This document shows, piece after piece, positions 1 through 5,948 of a stretch of DNA of 7,345 nucleotides (position 1 is its first letter; each line of letters opens with the position of its first letter). This DNA is from an uncultured Holophagaceae bacterium (lineage in GTDB: Bacteria > Acidobacteriota > Holophagae > Holophagales > Holophagaceae). The stretch covers positions 1 through 7,345 of the forward strand of contig CAIYNT010000315.1 of assembly GCA_903927605.1 (NCBI GenBank). The letters run 5' to 3'. The notes under the pieces are model-generated. The model was not told where the DNA came from, did not search any database, and worked only from the letters and a program-made list of their open reading frames with translations. The position numbers were made by a program, and so were the translations under genes.

Positions 1-203
1 ATCCGGTTTTCAAAGACGCCCCCATGCTCCTCAGCACGGCCCGAAAGAAACCTTCCAGCCCCCCCCAGCGCCCCGCAGCCTCAACTGCGCAGGACATCCA
101 GACTAACATCCGCCTCCACCCACGCAAGAGAAAATTTGTGCAAAAGGCCCCAAAGCTTCATGTGGCGCCCGTCCTTCGGCCATCATGGGCCATCGGAGAG
201 GCC
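1..203. other. Leader region upstream of galU with no supported gene
   Basis: No coding region can be defended here. The galU frame stays open upstream to the window edge, but the translation is rich in Pro, Ser, Arg and Lys and resembles no GalU N-terminus. A second + strand frame is open from base 1 and stops at TGA 205-207, overlapping the galU ATG. It could be the tail of an upstream gene but has the same biased, unrecognisable composition. The stretch contains an eight-C run (59-66) and a small AT-rich patch (about 130-145) in otherwise GC-rich DNA, which is where a promoter could sit. I could not match -35 and -10 boxes with good spacing on either strand. Confidence 0.5.
195..200 (+). 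promoter_or_regulatory. Shine-Dalgarno site that fixes the galU start
   Basis: GGAGAG lies three bases before the ATG at 204, and its GGAG core is five bases away. It supports ATG 204 over the in-frame ATG at 24, which has no such site at normal distance. Confidence 0.75.
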
Positions 204-1076
204 ATGAAGACGCTTCGCAAAGCTGTCATTCCCGTTGCAGGTCTGGGCACCCGCTTCCTGCCAGCCACCAAGGCTCAACCGAAAGAGATGCTCCCCCTCG
301 TGGATACGCCCGTCATCCAGTACGTGGTGGAAGAGGCCATACGCGCCGGCATCGAGAGCCTGGTCCTGGTGACAGGACGAGGGAAGGCCGCCATCGAGAA
401 CCACTTTGATGTGTCTTTTGAACTGGAGGACACCCTCCGGCGCAGAGGCAAACAGGAAGACCTCGACCTGGTCCAGGGAATCAGCCACCTCGCCCAATTC
501 GCATACGTGCGACAGGGCGAACCGCTCGGACTCGGCCACGCGGTCCTTTGCGCCCGCCATGCGGTCGGCGATGAGCCTTTCGCCCTGCTCCTGGGTGACG
601 ATGTCTTCGACGAACGAAATTCGGCCTTGGATGCACTCATCGTTGCGTACCGCGCCACTGGAAAATCTGTGGTGGGCGTACAGGAGGTGCCACTAGAGCA
701 GGTGTCCCGGTATGGAATCGTCAACGCCCCTGCCGATTTGGGAACCATCTGGGATGTGACATCTATTGTCGAAAAACCAAATCCGGCCGATACCCCGAGC
801 CGTTGGGCCGTGGTGGGCCGATATGTGCTGGAACCCCGCGTCTTCGACCATCTCGCTGCCCTTCAACCCGGTGTAGGTGGGGAATACCAGCTCACAGACG
901 CGCTGGCTGCCCTCGCTTGCGAGGGCAGCTTGGTCGCAGCCGAGATTCCGGCCAAACGCTACGATACGGGCAACAAACTGGATTACTTGAAGGCCAACGT
1001 GGAGTTCGCGCTCAAACGCGAAGATCTGCGGGAGGAGTTTGCGGCCTATCTGAAGGAACTCTCACGTGGTCTTTAG
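204..1076 (+). CDS. galU: UTP--glucose-1-phosphate uridylyltransferase (GalU)
   Basis: A cytosolic nucleotidyltransferase that makes UDP-glucose from UTP and glucose-1-phosphate, feeding envelope polysaccharide, glycolipid and galactose metabolism. The protein is 290 residues, the usual bacterial GalU length. The N-terminal nucleotide-binding signature GLGTRFLP (13-20) is followed by KAQPKEMLP (23-31), with the conserved lysine and PKEMLP block. Then come LLLGDDV (128-134, metal-binding Asp), YGIV (170-173), VEKP (189-192), GEYQLTDAL (226-234) and RYDTGNKLDYLKA (252-264). The last is often RYDCGSKLGYLKA in relatives, so this copy varies slightly around the sugar-phosphate lysine. The ATG at 204 is chosen because homology begins there and GGAGAG sits just upstream. 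The TAG stop overlaps the stop of the convergent copA. Homologous nucleotidyltransferases such as RmlA or GlmU lack this combination of motifs, so the assignment is firm. Confidence 0.96.
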   Translation: MKTLRKAVIPVAGLGTRFLPATKAQPKEMLPLVDTPVIQYVVEEAIRAGIESLVLVTGRGKAAIENHFDVSFELEDTLRRRGKQEDLDLVQGISHLAQFAYVRQGEPLGLGHAVLCARHAVGDEPFALLLGDDVFDERNSALDALIVAYRATGKSVVGVQEVPLEQVSRYGIVNAPADLGTIWDVTSIVEKPNPADTPSRWAVVGRYVLEPRVFDHLAALQPGVGGEYQLTDALAALACEGSLVAAEIPAKRYDTGNKLDYLKANVEFALKREDLREEFAAYLKELSRGL

Positions 1077-3205
1077 CGTCTCAATCGAAGCGCGTTGAGG
1101 ACGACCGTGAGCGAGCTCAACCCCATGGCCACTCCAGCCAGCATGGGACCACCGAATCGCTCTAGCTGTCCAAGTGCCGCCAACGGTACCAGCACCAGGT
1201 TGTAACCGAAGGCCCAGGCAAGGTTCTGTCGGATCACGCGATGAGTGCGCAGGGCCAGTTTGTGGGCCGCAAGGACGGATTCCAACCCTGGACGAAGCAG
1301 AACGATCGGCGCCGCGGCCATGGCGGCACCAGTACCATGTTGGCCTGACCCAGACCCCATCGCGATGCCGCAATCAGCCTGAGCCAGGGCCGGAGCATCA
1401 TTCACGCCATCGCCCACAAAGCCGACCACCGAACCCTGCGCCTGTAGCGCCTTTATCTGGACCAGCTTCCCCTCGGGAAGGACTTCTGCGGTCACCTCCG
1501 AGATCCCAGCGGCCGCAGCCATGACTCGGGCGGGCGCCTGCCGGTCACCGGTCAGCAGGTGGACCTTCAATCCCTGCCTCTTCAACTGTTCCACCACCCT
1601 CGGGGCCTCATCCCGCAACCGGTCCCCCAGAAGAAATATCCCCTGGAGACCCCCATCGTCCGCCAACCCCACCGAGATCCCATCCTCGTCCAGCGCCGGG
1701 AAAGGGATGGAGAGGAAGGCTTCGCTCCCCAAACGCCAGGATCGCCCATCCACTCCGCCCGTGATGCCGCCACCGGGGTGAGCGCGGAAGTCATCGACCA
1801 CCACAATTTCTCCCTGGTAGGCGGCGAGAATCCCTCTGGCTATGGGATGTTCCGAATCCCGCTCCAGGCTGGCCGCTACCCTCAGCAGTTCAGCGTCGGC
1901 CATATCGCCATAGGGGATGACCCGTCTCAGGCGAGGCCGGCCTTCGGTGAGGGTACCTGTCTTGTCGAACACCAGATCCGTGGCTTGGCCCAGGGCTTCG
2001 AGGGCAGCCGCATCTCGCACGAGGACACCCTTCCGGGCAGCCGCTCCAAGACCGACCATCACGGCCACGGGTGTGGCGAGGCCCAGTGCGCATGGACATG
2101 CAATCACCAACAGCGTCACCGCGGGACGCCAGGCCTGATCGAAACCACCGCCCAGCCACCACCAGCCTGCAAAGGTCACCAACGCAAGGGCGAGGATAAT
2201 CGGTACGAAGACAGCACTGATACGGTCGGCCAGATCCTGAGCCGGAGCCTTGGAACCCTGGGCCTGGGCCACCAGGGCTGCCATGCGGGCCAACTGAGTG
2301 TCGGCTCCAACCGCTTGAATCTCTTGTTCCAGGGCAGAACCGTGGACCACGGTTCCCGCGACAAGAGCATCTCCCGGGCCCTTGGGCATGGGCATGGGCT
2401 CACCAGTCAACATGGACTCGTCCACCTCCGCCTGCCCAGTGATCACACAGCCATCGGCGGGTACCGCCTGCCCAGGGAGGACCCTGGTGCGGTCCCCGGG
2501 TCGTAACGCGGAGACCGGAACCTCAAGCACTGATCCATCGGTTTCAAGCCGAAGGGCTGTGGGTGGTGCCAGCGAGAGAAGGGCTCTCAGTGCATCTGTA
2601 GCACGCGATTTGGCCCTCGCTTCGAGGTACTTCCCCGTCAACAGGAAGGCCACCAGGGCTGAGGCCGTTTCAAAGCTTAAATGATGGGCACCACGCCACC
2701 ATTCGCTGACGGCGAAGGCCCAAGCGATGCCCGATCCCAGTGCAATGAGGGTGTCCATGGATGACTGGAAATGCAGGGCCTGACGCCCTGCGCGCCTGAA
2801 GAATCCAAGCCCCGCGCCGAACACCACCGGCGTGGCGAGAACGGCCTGCAGCCACCCAGGCAGGCTCCAACCGAGCCCTGGAATCATCGCCACCAACATT
2901 GGCGCAGTGAGGACCAGTGCGAGAAGCATTCGACGTTGGGCTGGCCTCAGGTCCTCATTCTCCGGTGTCTCAGGTTCAATCTGACCCAGGCCGTAGCCCG
3001 CGTCCTCGACCTGGAGGGCCATTTCCTCAAAGGAAGCCGTGCCTTCCACCGTCACCCTGGATGTAGCCAGATTCACCGAAACCGAGGAGATGCCTGGAGT
3101 GGCGGCCAGGGCCTTCTCCACATGGCGGACACACGCTGCGCAGGTCATGCCCGACACAGTGTAAGTCTGCTGGTCCACCCGCTCTTCTTCCAGACGTGCG
3201 TTCAC
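1073..3205 (-). CDS. copA: Copper-exporting P1B-type ATPase (CopA)
   Basis: An inner-membrane ATPase that pumps Cu(I) (possibly Ag(I)) out of the cytoplasm. At 710 residues it carries one N-terminal heavy-metal-associated domain (about 14-76, GMTCAAC at 19-25). Membrane segments lie near 92-110, 117-136, 150-168, 180-194, 330-350 and 361-388, with two more near 657-680 and 686-705. The actuator domain carries TGE (267-269), the metal site is CPC (370-372), and the phosphorylation loop is DKTGT (Asp414). SEHP (451-454), PGGG (477-480), TGD (552-554) and GDGVNDAP (598-605) complete the ATP-binding core. YN (668-669) and MGLSS (694-698) in the last two helices are the Cu(I) subgroup signature. 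The GTG at 3205 overlaps the chaperone stop as GTGA. A second in-frame GTG at 3178, behind GGAAGAAG, is an equally good start and would trim nine residues. An odd five-residue insertion follows GIAMG near 617-627. Confidence 0.95.
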   Translation of the reverse strand: MNARLEEERVDQQTYTVSGMTCAACVRHVEKALAATPGISSVSVNLATSRVTVEGTASFEEMALQVEDAGYGLGQIEPETPENEDLRPAQRRMLLALVLTAPMLVAMIPGLGWSLPGWLQAVLATPVVFGAGLGFFRRAGRQALHFQSSMDTLIALGSGIAWAFAVSEWWRGAHHLSFETASALVAFLLTGKYLEARAKSRATDALRALLSLAPPTALRLETDGSVLEVPVSALRPGDRTRVLPGQAVPADGCVITGQAEVDESMLTGEPMPMPKGPGDALVAGTVVHGSALEQEIQAVGADTQLARMAALVAQAQGSKAPAQDLADRISAVFVPIILALALVTFAGWWWLGGGFDQAWRPAVTLLVIACPCALGLATPVAVMVGLGAAARKGVLVRDAAALEALGQATDLVFDKTGTLTEGRPRLRRVIPYGDMADAELLRVAASLERDSEHPIARGILAAYQGEIVVVDDFRAHPGGGITGGVDGRSWRLGSEAFLSIPFPALDEDGISVGLADDGGLQGIFLLGDRLRDEAPRVVEQLKRQGLKVHLLTGDRQAPARVMAAAAGISEVTAEVLPEGKLVQIKALQAQGSVVGFVGDGVNDAPALAQADCGIAMGSGSGQHGTGAAMAAAPIVLLRPGLESVLAAHKLALRTHRVIRQNLAWAFGYNLVLVPLAALGQLERFGGPMLAGVAMGLSSLTVVLNALRLRR

Positions 3206-3408
3206 GCTGGTGTGATCAGCTCGTAGCCAGCCGCCCCCACGCTGGCCGCCATGGTCTCGAAGGAGGCTGTTCCTTCCACAGTGGCGGTGCCCTTAGCCAC
3301 GTCCATGACCACTCCGACCACCCCAGCCACAGACCGGAGAGCCTTCTCCACATGCTTGGCGCAGCCGCCGCAAGTCATGCCGTTGACGCGATAAACCTTG
3401 GTAACCAT
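3202..3408 (-). CDS. copZ: CopZ-like cytosolic copper chaperone
   Basis: A 68-residue single heavy-metal-associated (HMA) domain of the Atx1/CopZ fold. Such proteins bind Cu(I) and hand it to the N-terminal domain or membrane entry site of CopA. The metal loop is GMTCGGC (10-16) with Cys13 and Cys16. The rest follows the HMA pattern: hydrophobic strand before the loop, HVEKAL helix, a second helix starting at SFE, and AGYEL near the end. Length is normal for a free chaperone. The ATG is preceded by GGGAGG five bases away. The gene starts 18 bases after the regulator stop and its own TGA overlaps the CopA GTG, so the three genes should be co-transcribed and the last two translationally coupled. 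A mercury-binding MerP-like role is less likely because there is no signal peptide and no other mer gene. Family and context make the copper role strong; affinity is not readable from sequence. Confidence 0.88.
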   Translation of the reverse strand: MVTKVYRVNGMTCGGCAKHVEKALRSVAGVVGVVMDVAKGTATVEGTASFETMAASVGAAGYELITPA

Positions 3409-3413
3409 CAGTG

Positions 3414-3419
3414 CCTCCC
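3414..3419 (-). promoter_or_regulatory. Strong ribosome binding site of the chaperone gene
   Basis: Read on the minus strand, GGGAGG lies five bases before the ATG at 3408. It is the clearest Shine-Dalgarno site in the operon and sits in the 18-base gap after the regulator stop. This suggests the chaperone is made in larger amounts than the regulator. Confidence 0.8.
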
Positions 3420-3426
3420 AGAGCCG

Positions 3427-3909
3427 TCAGGCCCGATATCTCGCCAGGGCCGGCAGGCGCGTCGCCTCGGCCAAAAGGATTTCCATCAAGTTGCAGCCGA
3501 GTTCACTGCTCTCACCATCAGGGGTGCCCAGGGTGGTGCGCAAGATGTCCACCAGCAGCTTGATCTCGATCAGCTTGGTCTCCAGGACACGCAGCTTGCC
3601 CCCAAGGGCCTCTCTAACGTGCTCACAAGGCACGCTGTCCTGGCGGATGGCTCTCAACAGTTCCTGAATTTCCTCCAGACTGAACCCGGCCGCCTGCGAT
3701 GCCTGGAGGATCCTGACCCAATGCACCGCTTCCGTGGGAAAGAGCCGATAGCCCTTGGGGGATCGCGGGAGTTCGCCGAACACACCCGCATCAGCATAGA
3801 AGCGCAGATTCCGGGCCGTGATGCCCGAACGGGAGGCCAGTTGGCCAATCTTCAGCATTCGGGCTGCGGGGCGAGATGGGTCTAGCTGAACATCAGACGA
3901 GATAACCAA
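3427..3909 (-). CDS. MerR-family metal-responsive transcriptional regulator of the copper operon
   Basis: A dimeric DNA-binding activator of the MerR family, expected to sense a soft metal ion and switch on its own operon. Numbering from the conserved Met at 3858, the winged-helix DNA-binding part covers about 1-70: KIGQLASRSG, then RNLRFYADAGV, then PKGYRLF, with LEEIQELL starting the link to the dimerisation helix (about 80-110). Cysteines are at 78 and 122. CueR-type copper sensors have Ser at the first site and two loop cysteines. ZntR/MerR-type divalent sensors have Cys at the first site plus at least two in the loop. This protein has the first-site Cys and only the last loop Cys. The start chosen is TTG 3909, placed behind GGAGGT, giving 160 residues with a 17-residue extension before the conserved Met. 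ATG 3858 fits homology but has no ribosome site, and ATG 3921 would be almost leaderless. The gene leads the copZ-copA operon. Family is certain; metal specificity is not. Confidence 0.9.
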   Translation of the reverse strand: MVISSDVQLDPSRPAARMLKIGQLASRSGITARNLRFYADAGVFGELPRSPKGYRLFPTEAVHWVRILQASQAAGFSLEEIQELLRAIRQDSVPCEHVREALGGKLRVLETKLIEIKLLVDILRTTLGTPDGESSELGCNLMEILLAEATRLPALARYRA

Positions 3910-3913
3910 GAGC

Positions 3914-3919
3914 ACCTCC
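3914..3919 (-). promoter_or_regulatory. Shine-Dalgarno site supporting a TTG start for the regulator
   Basis: On the minus strand GGAGGT is followed by GCTC and then TTG (3909-3907). The spacing is ideal, whereas neither ATG candidate (3921 or 3858) has a site of this quality. Confidence 0.6.
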
Positions 3920-3936
3920 ATGGCAATGGACCCTTA

Positions 3937-3967
3937 AAAGTAAGACTCCAGTTACATGGAAGTTCAA
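3937..3967 (-). promoter_or_regulatory. MerR-type promoter/operator of the regulator-copZ-copA operon
   Basis: On the minus strand, TTGAAC (3967-3962) is a good -35 box and TACTTT (3942-3937) a weak -10 box. They are separated by exactly 19 bases (3961-3943). Stretched 19- or 20-bp spacers are the hallmark of promoters activated by MerR-family regulators, which untwist the DNA. The spacer contains an imperfect dyad, CCA and TGG arms around a six-base centre, flanked by ACTT and AGT, as in CueR/ZntR operators. Transcription would begin about 3930, giving a leader of roughly 20 bases to the TTG at 3909. The element lies between the mnmG stop and the regulator, so the regulator probably controls its own operon. 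Confidence 0.7.
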
Positions 3968-3985
3968 GGAAAAACAACTATTGAA

Positions 3986-5869
3986 TTATATATTCTGAGC
4001 ACGATGAATCAATAAATGCAGCAGGGTCACCGCTACCGGGGTCACTCCGGGGATTCGACTGGCTTGGCCGAGGGTCTCAGGGCGGTGCAAGGTCAATTTT
4101 TCCATGATTTCCCTCGATAAGCCGTGCAACTGCTCCACCCGAAAGTCTGAGGGAATCCGCACATGATCCCATGCACGATGACCCTCCAGGAGTTTGGCTT
4201 CGCGATCCCGATAGGGGGCGTACCGGAGGTCGAAGAGCAGCAGATCCCGCTCGGTGGCGGCATCCCAACCAGCCTGCTCCAGCCTCCAGTTGTCCAACAA
4301 GGTCAGGCAGGCATCTGCCTCCGCGGTGCCGATCTGCTGTCGCCGGAACAGGTCCGACAGGGTCATGCCGGCCTCCAGTCTGATCCCCGCTTCACCTGCG
4401 ATGGGCCCGAAGGGGCTTGACTGCGTCACCCAGGCCTCCCCGCACTGCACCTTGATCCGTTCCCGGCGGGCAGCCTTTGCCTCTACTCCCGCCAGTTCCG
4501 CAGAATCAAGGGCTCCCACCTCCCGAGCCACAGTCAGCAGCCGGCCATCGGCAAGGTCACAGGCTAGACCCAACCGATGCTCAGCCCGGGCCGTGAGCAT
4601 TCGGTACGGCTCATCGGTGCCCTTAGTGACGAGATCATCTACCATCACGCCGATGTAGGCCTGATCCCGGCCCAGAATGATGGGGTCCTGTTCCCGCAGC
4701 CACCGCACCGCATTGATCCCAGCTAGGAGACCTTGTCCTGCGGCTTCCTCATAGCCAGTGGTGCCATTGATCTGACCCGCGAACCAGACGCCATCGAGAC
4801 CCTCCACGGAAAGGTCCCGACGGAGCTGCAGCGGATCGAAGCTGTCGTACTCGATGGCATAACCCGGCCTCAGGATCTCCGCAGCCTCGAACCCCGCCAT
4901 GGTTCGAACCATCCGGAGTTGGATATCCGGGGGCATGGAGGTGGACAGGCCCGCCAAATAGATCTCCTCTGTTTCGAGGCTTTCGGGTTCCACGAAAATC
5001 TGATGCCGGTTCTTGTCGGGGAACTTCACGAACTTGTCCTCGATGGAGGGACAGTACCGCGGACCAACGCCCTCGATGTGGCCCCCGTACAAGCTCGATT
5101 TCGAGAGGTTCTCCCGCACAATGGACTCAGTTTCCGGTGTGGTGTGAACAATGTGGCAGGGCACTTGGGGCTGGGGGATCCCCTTGCTGAAAAAGCTGAA
5201 GGGCCGCGGAGGATTGTCACCGGGCTGGATCTGCAGCCGGTCGAAATCGATGCTCCCCCGCGCCAGGCGTGGGCTGGTGCCTGTTTTCAGTCGACGACGG
5301 CGCAAACCGAGCGTTCGCAATTGCTCGGCAAGATGTGTACTGGCGGGTTCACCTGCACGACCAGCCTCCAGGCGTCGATCCCCGATAAGAACTTGGCCAT
5401 TGAGAAAGGTGCCACTGGTAACCACCACGGCATCGCAGGGCAACACGGATCCATCCAGCAATTCCACACCGGTCAGGTATTTGGTCCCCTCTTGCCAGCG
5501 CAGACACGCGGCGGTGCCCTGCCGAAGTTTCAGGTGTTCTGTACCTTCCAGCAGCCTCCAGGCCGCAATGCGGTACTTCACCTTGTCCGCCTGTGCCCGG
5601 GGGCCGCGGACCGCCACACCTCGACTCTCGTTCAGGATGCGGAAGTGGATTCCGGTGGCGTCGATGAGGCGCCCCATGGCGCCACCCAGGGCATCCAACT
5701 CCCGCACCATGTGGCCCTTCCCGACCCCTCCAATGCTTGGATTGCAGCTCATCTGGCCGATCTGATCCAGGTTCATGGTGAGCAGGGTCGTAGCCATGCC
5801 CAGGCGGGCCGAGATGTACGCCGCCTCGATTCCGGCATGTCCACCGCCAATCACCACTACGTGCCTCAA
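3986..5869 (-). CDS. mnmG: tRNA uridine-5-carboxymethylaminomethyl synthesis enzyme MnmG (GidA)
   Basis: An FAD-dependent enzyme that works with MnmE to add the carboxymethylaminomethyl (or aminomethyl) group to wobble U34 of certain tRNAs, using methylene-tetrahydrofolate. The protein is 627 residues, standard for the long bacterial form. The FAD-binding GGGHAGIEAA is at 8-17; many relatives have Cys where this has Ile14. SCNPSIGG (41-48), the signature GPRYCPSIEDK (269-279, conserved Cys273) and AGQINGTTGYEEAAGQG (364-380) are all present. The C-terminal MnmE-binding part ends with ETLGQASRIPGVTP (598-611). The start at 5869 is TTG, with a G-rich stretch upstream; a GTG four codons later (5857), behind TTGAGG, is an alternative. 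No better upstream start is in frame. The last codons are unusually AT-rich, and the stop lies only 18 bases before the -35 box of the copper operon. It is divergent from pssA. The assignment is secure. Confidence 0.97.
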   Translation of the reverse strand: MRHVVVIGGGHAGIEAAYISARLGMATTLLTMNLDQIGQMSCNPSIGGVGKGHMVRELDALGGAMGRLIDATGIHFRILNESRGVAVRGPRAQADKVKYRIAAWRLLEGTEHLKLRQGTAACLRWQEGTKYLTGVELLDGSVLPCDAVVVTSGTFLNGQVLIGDRRLEAGRAGEPASTHLAEQLRTLGLRRRRLKTGTSPRLARGSIDFDRLQIQPGDNPPRPFSFFSKGIPQPQVPCHIVHTTPETESIVRENLSKSSLYGGHIEGVGPRYCPSIEDKFVKFPDKNRHQIFVEPESLETEEIYLAGLSTSMPPDIQLRMVRTMAGFEAAEILRPGYAIEYDSFDPLQLRRDLSVEGLDGVWFAGQINGTTGYEEAAGQGLLAGINAVRWLREQDPIILGRDQAYIGVMVDDLVTKGTDEPYRMLTARAEHRLGLACDLADGRLLTVAREVGALDSAELAGVEAKAARRERIKVQCGEAWVTQSSPFGPIAGEAGIRLEAGMTLSDLFRRQQIGTAEADACLTLLDNWRLEQAGWDAATERDLLLFDLRYAPYRDREAKLLEGHRAWDHVRIPSDFRVEQLHGLSREIMEKLTLHRPETLGQASRIPGVTPVAVTLLHLLIHRAQNI

Positions 5870-5903
5870 CCTGTCCCCCCAATCTAGCCAGGATACTCTT
5901 GGG

Positions 5904-5920
5904 TGAGGGCGGCCCCCTCA
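5904..5920. repeat. Perfect 6-bp inverted repeat in the mnmG-pssA intergenic region
   Basis: TGAGGG (5904-5909) and CCCTCA (5915-5920) are perfect reverse complements around a five-base centre, CGGCC. They lie near the middle of the 79-bp gap between the divergent mnmG and pssA starts. This could be an operator for a dimeric regulator, a leader hairpin on the pssA side, or chance in GC-rich DNA. I could not assign -35 and -10 boxes around it with confidence. Confidence 0.5.
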
Positions 5921-5948
5921 GTGAGGCAGGATATGAGAAACTGTCTTC

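Noticed and set aside
1..25. Minus-strand ATG at 25 with AGGAG just upstream, running off the left edge
   Set aside because: AGGAG is only one base from the ATG, which is too close, and eight codons are too few to judge.
24..203. N-terminal extension of GalU from the ATG at 24
   Set aside because: The added 60 residues are compositionally biased and unlike GalU N-termini. GalU homology and a good ribosome site both begin at 204.
1..207. A + strand frame open from base 1 and ending in TGA that overlaps the galU ATG
   Set aside because: It could be the tail of an upstream coupled gene, but the translation is Ser/Pro/Arg-rich with no recognisable motif, and only about 68 codons are visible.
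1080..1099. CTCAA ... TTGAG inverted repeat after the galU stop as a terminator
   Set aside because: Only five base pairs with a ten-base loop, no T-run, and inside the copA coding region.
1559..2506. Long + strand open frame (315 codons) antisense to copA
   Set aside because: It covers conserved P-type ATPase motifs on the other strand and has no recognisable protein features.
3968..3985. Run of T on the minus strand after the mnmG stop as an intrinsic terminator
   Set aside because: The T-run has no GC-rich hairpin before it; the upstream bases are the AT-rich end of mnmG.
4733..5887. Long + strand open frame (384 codons) antisense to mnmG
   Set aside because: It lies almost wholly over the well-conserved mnmG and shows no domain; it is a shadow frame of GC-rich codon use.
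5932..5937. TATGAG as a -10 box for pssA
   Set aside because: No -35-like sequence lies at 16 to 18 bases; the nearest, TTGGGT (5899-5904), is 27 bases away.
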